Source of the DNA: Gemmatimonadota bacterium
GTDB lineage: Bacteria; Gemmatimonadota; Gemmatimonadetes; Gemmatimonadales; Gemmatimonadaceae
Reading direction: 5' to 3'
Length of the DNA stretch: 61,129 nucleotides
Assembly (NCBI GenBank): GCA_028287285.1
Contig: JAQBPY010000166.1
Coordinates: forward strand, 1 to 61,129
Below are positions 45,996-54,180 of the stretch, in pieces. Both the position numbers and the translations under genes were made by a program. How positions within the stretch are numbered: the first letter of the stretch is position 1; the number at the start of each line of letters is the position of its first letter. The notes beneath the pieces are model-generated. The model was not told where the DNA came from and searched no databases. It was given only the letters and a program-made list of their open reading frames with translations.

Positions 45996-45998
45996 CCA

Positions 45999-46841
45999 AT
46001 GCGTAAAATCCATCTTGCGTGCGTATTACTTGCTGCTGCCGCTGCCTGCACGCATGCAGTCCCAAAGGCGGACGCGCCGAGTTACGAAGTAGACGCGATC
46101 CGCTACGGCGTGTTGCAGCGTTTCCCCGTCTCGGGCCTGGTCGCCGGTGCCGATACATCGCGACGAATGGACGTGGCCGCCATGATCTGGCTCGCGCGTG
46201 CTCCTGGTGGCCGTAACGTGTTGATGGACGCCGGCTTCTATCGCGAGAAGTTCATGAACCGGTGGAAGCCGGCGAACTATGAGCGGCCCTCCGTGGCCGT
46301 GGCGCGCGTGGGACTCAAGCCGGACGACATCACCGACGTCATCATCTCGCACATCCACTGGGATCATGCCGACGGTGCCGACCTGTTTCCCAATGCGCGC
46401 ATCTGGATCCAGCGTGAAGAGTACGACAAGTACATCGACAGCACCGGCCGCGCAAAATCATCGACGATCGATTCATTGGATGCAGCAATGCTGTTTGGCA
46501 TCGCCAGGGCCGGCCGAATTCGTCTGGTGGATGGTGATTCGGTAGAGATCATGCCGGGCATTCGTGTGTTCACCGGTGGCAAGCACACCTTTGCGTCGCA
46601 ATTCGCAACCGTGCAGACGTCGAACGGCACGGTGGTCCTCGCCTCCGACAACGCCTACCTCTACGAAAACCTGGACGAAAAGCGCCCCATTGCCCAGACG
46701 CTCGACTCGTTGTCGAATCTGCGCGCCCAGGCGCGGATGAAGCAGCTTGCGAGTGCGCCGAGGCTCATCGTGCCCGGTCATGATCCGTTGTTGTTCGTGC
46801 GTTTCCCAGCGCCCGGCAACGGCGTCGCGCGAATCAGGTAG
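45999..46841 (+). CDS. MBL-fold metallo-hydrolase lipoprotein
   Basis: A 280-residue predicted lipoprotein (lipobox AAACTH after a hydrophobic run). The metallo-beta-lactamase zinc motif HxHxDH is SHIHWDHADG. Further ligands appear in GGKHTFASQF, VLASDNAYLYEN and VPGHDPLLF. The pattern is closest to N-acyl-homoserine-lactonase-like MBL proteins, but substrate assignment from sequence is weak; it could be a lactonase or another esterase. It starts 3 bp after the DUF2784 stop and may be the last gene of the operon. Confidence 0.85.
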   Translation: MRKIHLACVLLAAAAACTHAVPKADAPSYEVDAIRYGVLQRFPVSGLVAGADTSRRMDVAAMIWLARAPGGRNVLMDAGFYREKFMNRWKPANYERPSVAVARVGLKPDDITDVIISHIHWDHADGADLFPNARIWIQREEYDKYIDSTGRAKSSTIDSLDAAMLFGIARAGRIRLVDGDSVEIMPGIRVFTGGKHTFASQFATVQTSNGTVVLASDNAYLYENLDEKRPIAQTLDSLSNLRAQARMKQLASAPRLIVPGHDPLLFVRFPAPGNGVARIR

Positions 46842-46855
46842 GAGTGGTATTCTTT

Positions 46856-46883
46856 GTCGTCGTGCGCGAAACGAAGGACCTGC
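46856..46883 (+). repeat. Copy of the dispersed GTCGTC...GAAGGACCTGC repeat
   Basis: Lies between the MBL and dienelactone hydrolase genes. It reads GTCGTCGTGCGCGAAAC then GAAGGACCTGC. It resembles the 25444 copy with three substitutions and a two-base insertion, and is followed by the same CTT...TCAC context. Confidence 0.5.
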
Positions 46884-46912
46884 TTTTGTCTCACCCATTG
46901 GGAGTTCAAACA

Positions 46913-47947
46913 ATGACCGTACATCGTACTCTCGCCGTCGCCGGCATCCTCCTTTTCACCTCGGCGTGCTCCATTCAGCGCCAGCAGCCGCCGTCCATGT
47001 CCGCCGACGACCACATGTCGCACATGCAGGCCGCCGATCTCCGGGCGCCCCGCATCGTCACCTCATCCGGCGGCGAAGTATCGCAGGGCAATCCGGGCCT
47101 GCCTGCCAGCAACGCACAGGTCGCCGCGCGACTCGCCGCGAGCCCGCGACATGGTGAGTGGGTGAAAATCGCGTGGGAGCCCGGCTCGAGAGATTCACTC
47201 ATGGCGTGGATCGTCTATCCCATGACCACGCGCGCAAAGTCACCTGTCGTCGTCGTCGTGCACGAGATCTTCGGGCTGTCCACGTGGGTGCGCGGCGTGG
47301 CCGACCAGGCGGCCGCCGAAGGCTTCATTGCCATTGCACCCGACCTGCTTTCACGGGTGCGCGGCGGTCCATCCGCCGACACGCTTCGCTACGATTCCGC
47401 CACCAAGATCATTCGCGGCGTTGACATCGCCGAACGGAACAAGGGCATCACGGCGGTCGCCAACTACGCAATGTCGCAGGCCTCTGCTGCACCAAAGTAT
47501 GCGGTGATCGGATATTGCTGGGGCGGATCGACCACGTGGGGCGCGGCCGTGAACAACGGCAGGGGCTTCTCGGGCGGTGTCGCGTTCTACGGTGCGTTTC
47601 CCTACATGACCGCAGCCGTTGCGGGCGGTGCGGGCGCTGCACCCATCGCCGATTCAATGGCGAAGATCAAGCAGCCGGTCATGCTGCTGAGCGGCTCGAA
47701 GGACCCGCGCATCGGCGCATCGATGCCCGCGATCGACTCGGCAATGAAGGCCATGGGCAAGTGGTACTATGGCAAGAACTACGACGGCGCGGTCCACGGA
47801 TTCCTGCGCGCGCAGGACGATCCAAAGGCACCGAGCGCGCAGTGTGACGAAGCGTGCGTTGTCAAGGAGCGCGCCGACAATCTTGCCGCCGTCAAGGATG
47901 GCTGGCCAAAGACAGTCGATTTCCTGAAGAAGAATCTCGGTATCTGA
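46913..47947 (+). CDS. Dienelactone hydrolase family lipoprotein
   Basis: A 344-residue protein. ATG 46913 gives a lipoprotein signal (TLAVAGILLFTSACSIQ). The body is an alpha/beta-hydrolase of the dienelactone hydrolase family: VVVVVHEIFGLSTWVRGVAD, the nucleophile cysteine in IGYCWGGSTTWG, Asp in SGSKDPRIG and His in DGAVHGFLRAQDD, giving the Cys-Asp-His triad. About 100 residues before the domain form an N-terminal extension. It is exported, unlike classical cytosolic dienelactone hydrolases, so the substrate is probably different. Confidence 0.87.
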   Translation: MTVHRTLAVAGILLFTSACSIQRQQPPSMSADDHMSHMQAADLRAPRIVTSSGGEVSQGNPGLPASNAQVAARLAASPRHGEWVKIAWEPGSRDSLMAWIVYPMTTRAKSPVVVVVHEIFGLSTWVRGVADQAAAEGFIAIAPDLLSRVRGGPSADTLRYDSATKIIRGVDIAERNKGITAVANYAMSQASAAPKYAVIGYCWGGSTTWGAAVNNGRGFSGGVAFYGAFPYMTAAVAGGAGAAPIADSMAKIKQPVMLLSGSKDPRIGASMPAIDSAMKAMGKWYYGKNYDGAVHGFLRAQDDPKAPSAQCDEACVVKERADNLAAVKDGWPKTVDFLKKNLGI

Positions 47948-47993
47948 CTTTGTCAGAACGACAGCACGCTACCACACTCTGTGTTACAACCCA

Positions 47994-49373
47994 TTAGCGC
48001 CGCGAGAACAGGAACTCCTGCACCTTTCCATCCGGCGTGCGATACATCAGCCCCTGCGCCGGCGTTCCGCCAACGTCGAACTGCACGACGGCCACTTCCA
48101 TGCCGCCACGCTCGACGGTGTTCACCACCTTGACCGACGCAATTGCACCGAGCGCATTCAGCGCCTGACGGCCGGCGGTAATCTTGTCGGCCGTCAGGAA
48201 GACGCTGAAGTCCTCACCGAGCGTTGAACGGTCTACGTTCCCCTTCTCGAGCTCCGTCAGGAATTTCTTCGCCGCGTCGAGCCCACTCGCGCCGCTCACG
48301 GCAGGAACATCCACGCCATGCGGCAGCAGCTTCGCAACGAGTTCCTGATTCAGCGCGCCAATGGGCGAGAAGTCCGTATTCGACAACAGCACCACGGCAG
48401 ATCGTGTCGCCGGGATGATCGTGTTCTGTGCAACGAACCCGCTTACCGCACCACCGTGCGACAACACCACCGCCGCGCCGCGATCATTCACCGCTTCACC
48501 GCAGCCATAACCACTCGAACGGCCATCGCTGAGCCGTTGCGCCGTGGTGAGCACGTTGTACGAAGTCGCGTTGATCAACGTATGATCCAGCAGCGACAGA
48601 TCCCACGCGAGCAAGTCACCAGGCGTTGACCAGATCGCACCCGCGGTGCCAGCCCAGCCCTTTGCTTCGGGGTCGGCAGGAATCGGCTCCGACAGGGCGA
48701 ACGACGTATACCCCCTTGCCATGTCGCCGGCCATCACGGGCTCGTACGCCGTGCGGCGCAGCTTCAACGGCGTGAAGATGCGCCTGCTCACAAATGATCC
48801 AAACGGCTCGCCGCTCACTTTTTCGACGACGCGGCCAAGGATCAGAAAACCGGTGTTGCTGTACGAGTAACGTGAGCGCGGCTCGAAATCGAGCGGACGC
48901 GTGGCGTACTCCGTAATGATCTCATCCGCGCTCGCCGGCTTCTGCATCTCGCGATCCACGAAGTCGAGCGGATAGAAGTCACGGTAGCCGGAGAGATGTC
49001 CGCCAAGGTCCCTGAGCGTGATGTCACCCGCCCGCGTGAGTGCCGGGAAATATTTCGACACCTTGTCCGTGATCGCGAGCTTCTTCTGCTCTGCCAGCAT
49101 GAGCATCGCGGTGCACGTGAACTGCTTGGTGACGGATCCCACCGCGAACATGGTTTCGGTTCCGACCGCCGCCTTCGACGACAGATCCCGAACACCATAC
49201 CCCCTGGCGAGGATCACCTTCCCATTCTGCATCACGCCAACGGACACGCCCACGATGTGTTTGTCGGCAACGGACCTGCGAATGAGACTGTCCAGCTGCT
49301 CCGCGGACACCGCCTGCGCGCTCGCACTCAACGCGCCTGCGAAAGAAAGTGCAACGCCTGCGAGTAGTCGCAT
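47994..49373 (-). CDS. Exported serine hydrolase (class C beta-lactamase/S12 fold) with C-terminal domain
   Basis: A 459-residue protein with a signal peptide (MRLLAGVALSFAGALSASAQ). The active-site motifs are SxxK in AVGSVTKQFTCTA, YxN in YSYSNTGFLIL and HxG in VLSHGGAVSGF. About 110 residues after the catalytic domain form a C-terminal beta-rich domain (VKVVNTVERGGMEVAVVQFD). Characterised relatives are esterases, DD-peptidases or D-aminopeptidases. It follows the small membrane protein gene with a one-base gap and is probably co-transcribed with the M28 gene at 49912. Confidence 0.88.
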   Translation of the reverse strand: MRLLAGVALSFAGALSASAQAVSAEQLDSLIRRSVADKHIVGVSVGVMQNGKVILARGYGVRDLSSKAAVGTETMFAVGSVTKQFTCTAMLMLAEQKKLAITDKVSKYFPALTRAGDITLRDLGGHLSGYRDFYPLDFVDREMQKPASADEIITEYATRPLDFEPRSRYSYSNTGFLILGRVVEKVSGEPFGSFVSRRIFTPLKLRRTAYEPVMAGDMARGYTSFALSEPIPADPEAKGWAGTAGAIWSTPGDLLAWDLSLLDHTLINATSYNVLTTAQRLSDGRSSGYGCGEAVNDRGAAVVLSHGGAVSGFVAQNTIIPATRSAVVLLSNTDFSPIGALNQELVAKLLPHGVDVPAVSGASGLDAAKKFLTELEKGNVDRSTLGEDFSVFLTADKITAGRQALNALGAIASVKVVNTVERGGMEVAVVQFDVGGTPAQGLMYRTPDGKVQEFLFSRR

Positions 49374-49374
49374 G

Positions 49375-49899
49375 TCAGAAACTCAGGGAAAGTCCAGCAC
49401 TGGACGAGCCAACGAACGGCCGAATGGCAAGCCGGCTCGTGGCCGGAATCCATATGTCCGTCTTGTGCGACGCGCCAACAATGGTGCCGATGAGGCCACC
49501 GGCAACCCCCATCACACCGCCCAGCAGTACAGCTTTGGCTCGTCTGGTGAGGAGCAGGAAGCAGCTGTACTCGCCGCTTTTCGGAGCACACTGATCGTCG
49601 CCGGATGAGTATCCGAGTACGGCGCCGGCTCCCGCCCCAAGGATGACGCCAAGCCCCAGTCCCTGCAGCGTATGCCGCTCCGTTCCGATGCTCATCTCGA
49701 TCTGCGCAATCTTCGATCGCGACACCGCGATTGAATCGACGTCAATCGCGTCGCCCGTCACACGGGTCACGACACCCTGCGGCTGCCAGTCGTTGCTCCC
49801 CGCAACCATGATGCGCACGCGCGATCCAATGCCCACCATTGCAACCTGCGCAACGAGCACCATGGGCATCGCGACGAGCACTATTGCAGCGCGCAGCAT
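49375..49899 (-). CDS. Hypothetical exported protein with glycine-rich membrane segments
   Basis: A 174-residue protein with an N-terminal signal-like segment (LRAAIVLVAMPMVLVAQVAMV). A small beta region follows (GSRVRIMVAGSNDW ... GVVTRVTGDAIDVDS) that looks like an SH3-like or LSm-like barrel, then two glycine-rich hydrophobic stretches (LGLGVILGAGAGAVLGYSSG and AVLLGGVMGVAGGLIGTIVG). I do not recognise the family by name; similar small proteins are common in this kind of genome. It lies between the M28 gene and the serine hydrolase on the same strand. Confidence 0.65.
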   Translation of the reverse strand: MLRAAIVLVAMPMVLVAQVAMVGIGSRVRIMVAGSNDWQPQGVVTRVTGDAIDVDSIAVSRSKIAQIEMSIGTERHTLQGLGLGVILGAGAGAVLGYSSGDDQCAPKSGEYSCFLLLTRRAKAVLLGGVMGVAGGLIGTIVGASHKTDIWIPATSRLAIRPFVGSSSAGLSLSF

Positions 49900-49911
49900 A
49901 TTCGGGCCCCC

Positions 49912-51573
49912 TCAGGGAATCGGACGAGCACCAGGCTCGGGCGGACGCGGCAACTTGTCATCCCGCTGGGCCGCCTGCCATGCAAAGCTTGCCACCACCG
50001 CCGAATTGAACTTCATGTCGTCCGGCTGCAGTCCCTCGTATACGTCCTGATTGGTGTGGTGCCGAACGTTGCCATAGTCGAGCGGATCCTGGATGAACTG
50101 AAAGCCGGGCAACCCCACGCCAATGTACGACAGGTGATCCGTGCCGCCGGTGTTCGAGATCGTCGTCGTCTTCATCCCCATGTCATTGAACGGCGCCATC
50201 CACGCGTCAAAGATGGGCTTCTCGGCGGCAATGCCCTGCATGTAGATGCCGCGAATCTTTCCACTGCCATTGTCCACATTGAAGTAGGCCGCAAGCTTTC
50301 GCTGTTCGTCCGTGGGGTGGAAGCCGCTCGCGTCAACCGTGCCGTAATGCTGGTTCACGTATGCGCGGGAGCCGAGCAGCCCCTGCTCCTCACCTGTCCA
50401 CAACGCGATGCGAATGGTGCGACGTGGCTTGAGGTTCAGCGTCTTGATCAGCCGCATCGCCTCGAGCATCACACCCGAGCCCGCACCGTTGTCCGTTGCG
50501 CCCGTGCCCGAGTGCCATGAGTCGAAGTGCGCGCCGATCATCACGACTTCGTCCCTGAGCTTGGGATCCGTACCGGGAATTTCTCCGATGATGTTGAATG
50601 AGCTCGAGTTCTCCGGAAAGAACCTGTTCTGCATGTTGAGCTCGAGTGTGACCGGCACGTTCTTCTGGACCATGCGCGCAATGCGGCCATACGTCTCCTG
50701 CGCCACGTGCACGGTGGGAATCTGGGCCACCCCCGTCACGCGCGATGCGCCGTTGTTCGTCCCGATATCGCCGCCCACGTGGCTGGCGTCGCCGAGCATG
50801 ATGGCGGCAACACCTTGCGTGGAGAGCCAGCGAAGCGTGGAGGTGTCAGCGACACTCAGGCCACCGCGACCCCCGCCCCGCCCATTGTTTGCTGCGGCTT
50901 CGCGTGCGGCCTGTGCTTCACACACCGGCGACGTCGGCGTCGCAGGAGCACCACCACCCCGTCCGCCGCGACCACCAGCACCAGCAGGCGCAGGTGGCGG
51001 CGCGGCAGCCATCGTCGCCAGCGCCTCGTCCGTCAGGCGCGTGGACGTTGCCGCGAAGGCGTTCACTGGCTTGTCGAGCGGAGGCACGGTCATGATGAAG
51101 GCGTTCCTGAGCTTGCCGCTGTACTTCTCGCGCAGCTCGTCCGAACACCCCGCCGACAGCAGCATCGCCTGCCCGGTCACGGCTCCGTTCGTGCTTGCCG
51201 ACCAAGCCTGCGGAACGGCCGCCACAATGAAGGAAACGGGCGACTTCGCAAAGAACGAGAATCCCTGGTTCTCCCAGCCGAGTCCGGCGGGAGTATCCCA
51301 CTTTTCCTGGTGGACGTTGGTAAGCCCCCACTTCTTCATCTCACCCATTGCCCACTCGCCAGCTCGGCTCGCATTTGGCGACCACGTCAATCGTGGTCCG
51401 TACACGTCGGAGAGCCAACTCATGATGTCCATGACCTGGCTCCGGTTCATCTCCTCGGACTTGATCTGCTCGATCGTCGAGACGTCGACTTTCTCCTGCG
51501 AATGGGCTGGCTGCGCGAAGGTCAGCGCGGTTGCCGAAAGCGCGATGTATGTCGCGCGGCGCAATTGAGGCAT
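49912..51573 (-). CDS. Exported M28 family peptidase with Gly/Arg-rich insertion
   Basis: A 553-residue secreted peptidase, paralogue of the gene at 17506-18966 (both have EMNRSQVMDI/EGMNRSQVVQL near the start). The zinc motifs are GAHFDSWHSGTGATDNGAGS (His at about 349, Asp at about 361) and LWTGEEQGLLGSRAYV (Glu at about 395-396). A PA-like domain lies before the core and is interrupted at residues about 191-239 by a Pro/Ala/Gly/Arg-rich stretch with RGG-type repeats (GRGGRGGGAP and GRGGGRGG). The paralogue lacks this insertion. It starts a minus-strand run with the hypothetical protein and the serine hydrolase. Confidence 0.9.
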   Translation of the reverse strand: MPQLRRATYIALSATALTFAQPAHSQEKVDVSTIEQIKSEEMNRSQVMDIMSWLSDVYGPRLTWSPNASRAGEWAMGEMKKWGLTNVHQEKWDTPAGLGWENQGFSFFAKSPVSFIVAAVPQAWSASTNGAVTGQAMLLSAGCSDELREKYSGKLRNAFIMTVPPLDKPVNAFAATSTRLTDEALATMAAAPPPAPAGAGGRGGRGGGAPATPTSPVCEAQAAREAAANNGRGGGRGGLSVADTSTLRWLSTQGVAAIMLGDASHVGGDIGTNNGASRVTGVAQIPTVHVAQETYGRIARMVQKNVPVTLELNMQNRFFPENSSSFNIIGEIPGTDPKLRDEVVMIGAHFDSWHSGTGATDNGAGSGVMLEAMRLIKTLNLKPRRTIRIALWTGEEQGLLGSRAYVNQHYGTVDASGFHPTDEQRKLAAYFNVDNGSGKIRGIYMQGIAAEKPIFDAWMAPFNDMGMKTTTISNTGGTDHLSYIGVGLPGFQFIQDPLDYGNVRHHTNQDVYEGLQPDDMKFNSAVVASFAWQAAQRDDKLPRPPEPGARPIP

Positions 51574-51619
51574 TTAAAGGGGCTCCATGATACTCGAGGT
51601 AACAACGGGAGCCTGAACA

Positions 51620-53077
51620 ATGGCGTTCGGTGCAACGATTGTCACTATGCAGCAGGCCGGTGACCGGCTGATGACCGCCCGAAGACCATTGCCTGCCAGA
51701 TTCGCGGGACAAGTACTCCTTCTCACCCCGCTGAAAATGCCAGTATCTGCAGCAGCCTCTTCCGTTGGCCGGTCGGTCGCAGCCCGCGCATGGCGCGCTC
51801 CGTCACCCAATGCCGCTCTCATGTGGGTATTGGGCATCGTGAACCGCTGGGTCTTTCTCAAGGGCCTGCCGGTGCTGCGACGCGTGCCGGTTGTTCGCGA
51901 CCTGCCCTTCGTGCACGGCTATTTCTGGATCCGGCGCGTGGATTTCCCCGAGACTGATCGTAGCAACCTCAGCCGTGCCGTCAATCGTGAGACTGTAGCT
52001 TTCATAGGGCCCAACCATCCCGAGTTTGGCACGGATTGGCTCATCGACCAGGAGGTTTCGAGCTTCGTCGCGCCGCAGATGGCGAGCTGGGCCGATCGCG
52101 GCATCGTCAACGCCGCACCCCGCTTCTGGGGCATGAACAACCTCATCGCCAACGACGGCGGCGATGCGGCCAGGGATTATTCCATTGGCTGGGCCATCGA
52201 GGGCGAGGGCGTGCTGCTGCACCCGGAGGGTACCGTACGCTGGACCAACGACCAGGTCCACCCACTGTTTCCCGGCATCGCGCAAATGGCCATGCGTGCC
52301 GCGGAGCGCACTGCAAAGCCTGTCTACATCGCACCGCTCGTGTGGAAGTACCGCTACACCGGCGACGTCAGCCGCCGCATCAGGCGTGAGATAGGTCTCA
52401 TCGAAAAGGGGCTGAAGCTTCCGCGTCTGGACCGGCTGCGGATTCCGCTTCGCTTCGAGGCGCTGCAGAAGAACATCCTCGCCATGCGCATGCGGCAGTT
52501 TGGCTACGTCGAGACGGACGCGTCCACCGATTTCTTCGCGCGCCAGAGCGCGTTTCAGGCATTTCTCCTCGACACCCTCGAGGAGGAGCACGGCACGGAC
52601 TCCGTCGACAAACGCCTCTCGCGCATCATGCGCACCATCCGCGGCCAGCGTTCGGCACTCGCGAATGATACGTCCCCCGAGGCGGACGAGAAGCGCGCGA
52701 CGCTCGCACGGCGCATCGCCACGGCCGAAGAAGCTCGGCGGCTCGGTGAGTTCACGCGCGAAGTCTATGGAACGGCCATGCTCACGCAGGAACAGTTGTT
52801 CGAGTCACTCAAGCGCACGCGCGATCGTCTCCTTCGCCATGGCTGGAAGAACACCATCGCGAACATGCTGCCACGTCCGTTTGGGCCGCGCGTGGTGCAC
52901 ATCGGGGTGCCTGAGCCCATTCGCGTGGTGCCTGTGGCCCGCGCAGATGCCGCCGCGTATGAAACGGCGTTGATCGAGCTCACCCAGGCGTTGATGCAGG
53001 ACAAGCTCGACGAGATCAATCGTCGCATTGCGCCCGCGGTTGCGCCGTTCAGTGTGCCCAATCCGTTTGTGCGATGA
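51620..53077 (+). CDS. PlsC-like acyltransferase family protein
   Basis: A 485-residue protein. The acyltransferase region is marked by FIGPNHPEFGTDWLID and LLHPEGTVRWTND, similar to the NHxxxxD and PEGT motifs of 1-acylglycerol-3-phosphate acyltransferases, although here His and Asp are separated by five residues rather than four. FWGMNNLIANDGG and YIAPLVWKYRYTGD lie in and after the core. About 200 C-terminal residues are helical and charged (RRLGEFTREVYG, ALMQDKLDEINRRI). The start is uncertain: ATG 51620, or in-frame Met codons about 40 or 68 residues later. It ends in a strong hairpin. Confidence 0.7.
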   Translation: MAFGATIVTMQQAGDRLMTARRPLPARFAGQVLLLTPLKMPVSAAASSVGRSVAARAWRAPSPNAALMWVLGIVNRWVFLKGLPVLRRVPVVRDLPFVHGYFWIRRVDFPETDRSNLSRAVNRETVAFIGPNHPEFGTDWLIDQEVSSFVAPQMASWADRGIVNAAPRFWGMNNLIANDGGDAARDYSIGWAIEGEGVLLHPEGTVRWTNDQVHPLFPGIAQMAMRAAERTAKPVYIAPLVWKYRYTGDVSRRIRREIGLIEKGLKLPRLDRLRIPLRFEALQKNILAMRMRQFGYVETDASTDFFARQSAFQAFLLDTLEEEHGTDSVDKRLSRIMRTIRGQRSALANDTSPEADEKRATLARRIATAEEARRLGEFTREVYGTAMLTQEQLFESLKRTRDRLLRHGWKNTIANMLPRPFGPRVVHIGVPEPIRVVPVARADAAAYETALIELTQALMQDKLDEINRRIAPAVAPFSVPNPFVR

Positions 53078-53118
53078 AGCGCAGGTCCTTGGCTACGAGA
53101 GACCTGCGCTTGTGTTTT
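53077..53118 (+). terminator. Terminator hairpin after the acyltransferase gene
   Basis: A perfect 11-bp stem: AAGCGCAGGTC (53077-53087) pairs with GACCTGCGCTT (53101-53111), with a 13-base loop, then GTGTTTT. It begins on the last base of the stop codon and lies 11 bp before the end of the convergent GH18 gene. It contains the GGACCTGC-type core shared with other gene-end hairpins here. Confidence 0.7.
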
Positions 53119-53121
53119 GCC

Positions 53122-54174
53122 TCACCTGACAACCGGCCCAACCACATCCCACGTACGCGGATCCTCCAGGCCCAGCAGCCACACCGAATAGCCACGCAAC
53201 CTGTACTGCCTGACGAGCCCGAGCTTGGCCTTGAACGCGCGCGCATCCTCCAGCCATGCATGCTCGAACACGCCGTGACTCTCCCACATCGCGTACGGCG
53301 CCTTCTGCTGGTCGTCCCACGTGGCATGCGCGCCGGCCTTTGCCATGATCGCCACTACCGCCGGATACGCGATGTCGTCGCCGCGCATCCGTGAGCCACT
53401 GTTCGGGTCATACGCCGAGAACCAGTAGTCGGAATACGCGGGAATGCCGAGCGAGATCTTGGATGGAAGCACGCCAAGCGACAGCACGTATTCCAGCGAG
53501 GCCTTCATCCATGGATATCCGGCAACCGGACCCACCGTGGACCCGCCAGTATGCTGCGCGTACGTCATGTACGAGATGAAGTCCAGCGTATCGGCGAGCG
53601 CCTTGTAGTCGTACACATTGCGCCAGTTGTCGTCGATCCACTTGTGATAGGCCGACGGGCCGCCGGGCTCTCCCGTGCGCGGCACCACGGCCGCCGATAT
53701 GGTACATCCGGCGTGGTGAACGGAATCCACGGACTCCCGCACGAACGACGTGAATGCATCCCTGTCATTCACATGCACGTTCTCGATGTCGAACTGGATA
53801 CCGTCGAGATGATTGTCGCGGCACAGCATTGCGAGCCGGTGAATCGCGTTCGCACGTGCCGCCGGCTCGGTGAGGACGCGATGAATGACGGGCTGGCTGA
53901 AACCCGGGTTCATCACGAGCGGCACGAGCTTCACCCCATGCAGCCGTGCCGCCGCCAGCACGCGAGGGTCGACGGCACCACGAATGTCACCGAGTGAATC
54001 AAGGACGAATACCTGCGGCGACACGATGGAGATTTTCGCCGCGTTGGCCACGAAGCTCCGCACGCTCTCGTCGTTGTTTCTCGAGTACCAGATGGATTCG
54101 AGCGGCGCCGCCCGGGATGCGCAGGCGGTAGCGAGTGCGAGTCCGACGATTGCGAACGGCGCGCGATGATGCAT
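53122..54174 (-). CDS. Glycoside hydrolase family 18-type lipoprotein
   Basis: A 350-residue predicted lipoprotein (lipobox ATACAS). The TIM-barrel catalytic motif of GH18 appears as LDGIQFDIENV, a DxxxxDxE form with the acidic catalytic Glu. Other family segments: VDPRVLAAARLHGVKLVPLV, DFISYMTYAQHTG, ISLGIPAYSDYWF and YRLRGYSVWLLGLEDP. It is similar to YaaH/cortical-fragment-lytic and chitinase-like proteins; the target is probably chitin or a cell-wall glycan. It is 6 bp downstream of the M28 gene at 54181, same strand. Confidence 0.85.
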   Translation of the reverse strand: MHHRAPFAIVGLALATACASRAAPLESIWYSRNNDESVRSFVANAAKISIVSPQVFVLDSLGDIRGAVDPRVLAAARLHGVKLVPLVMNPGFSQPVIHRVLTEPAARANAIHRLAMLCRDNHLDGIQFDIENVHVNDRDAFTSFVRESVDSVHHAGCTISAAVVPRTGEPGGPSAYHKWIDDNWRNVYDYKALADTLDFISYMTYAQHTGGSTVGPVAGYPWMKASLEYVLSLGVLPSKISLGIPAYSDYWFSAYDPNSGSRMRGDDIAYPAVVAIMAKAGAHATWDDQQKAPYAMWESHGVFEHAWLEDARAFKAKLGLVRQYRLRGYSVWLLGLEDPRTWDVVGPVVR

Positions 54175-54180
54175 ACCGAT

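Noticed and set aside
45999..46841. Metallo-beta-lactamase resistance gene
   Set aside because: The HxHxDH motif is shared by the whole MBL fold. The remaining sequence looks more like lactonase-type hydrolases.
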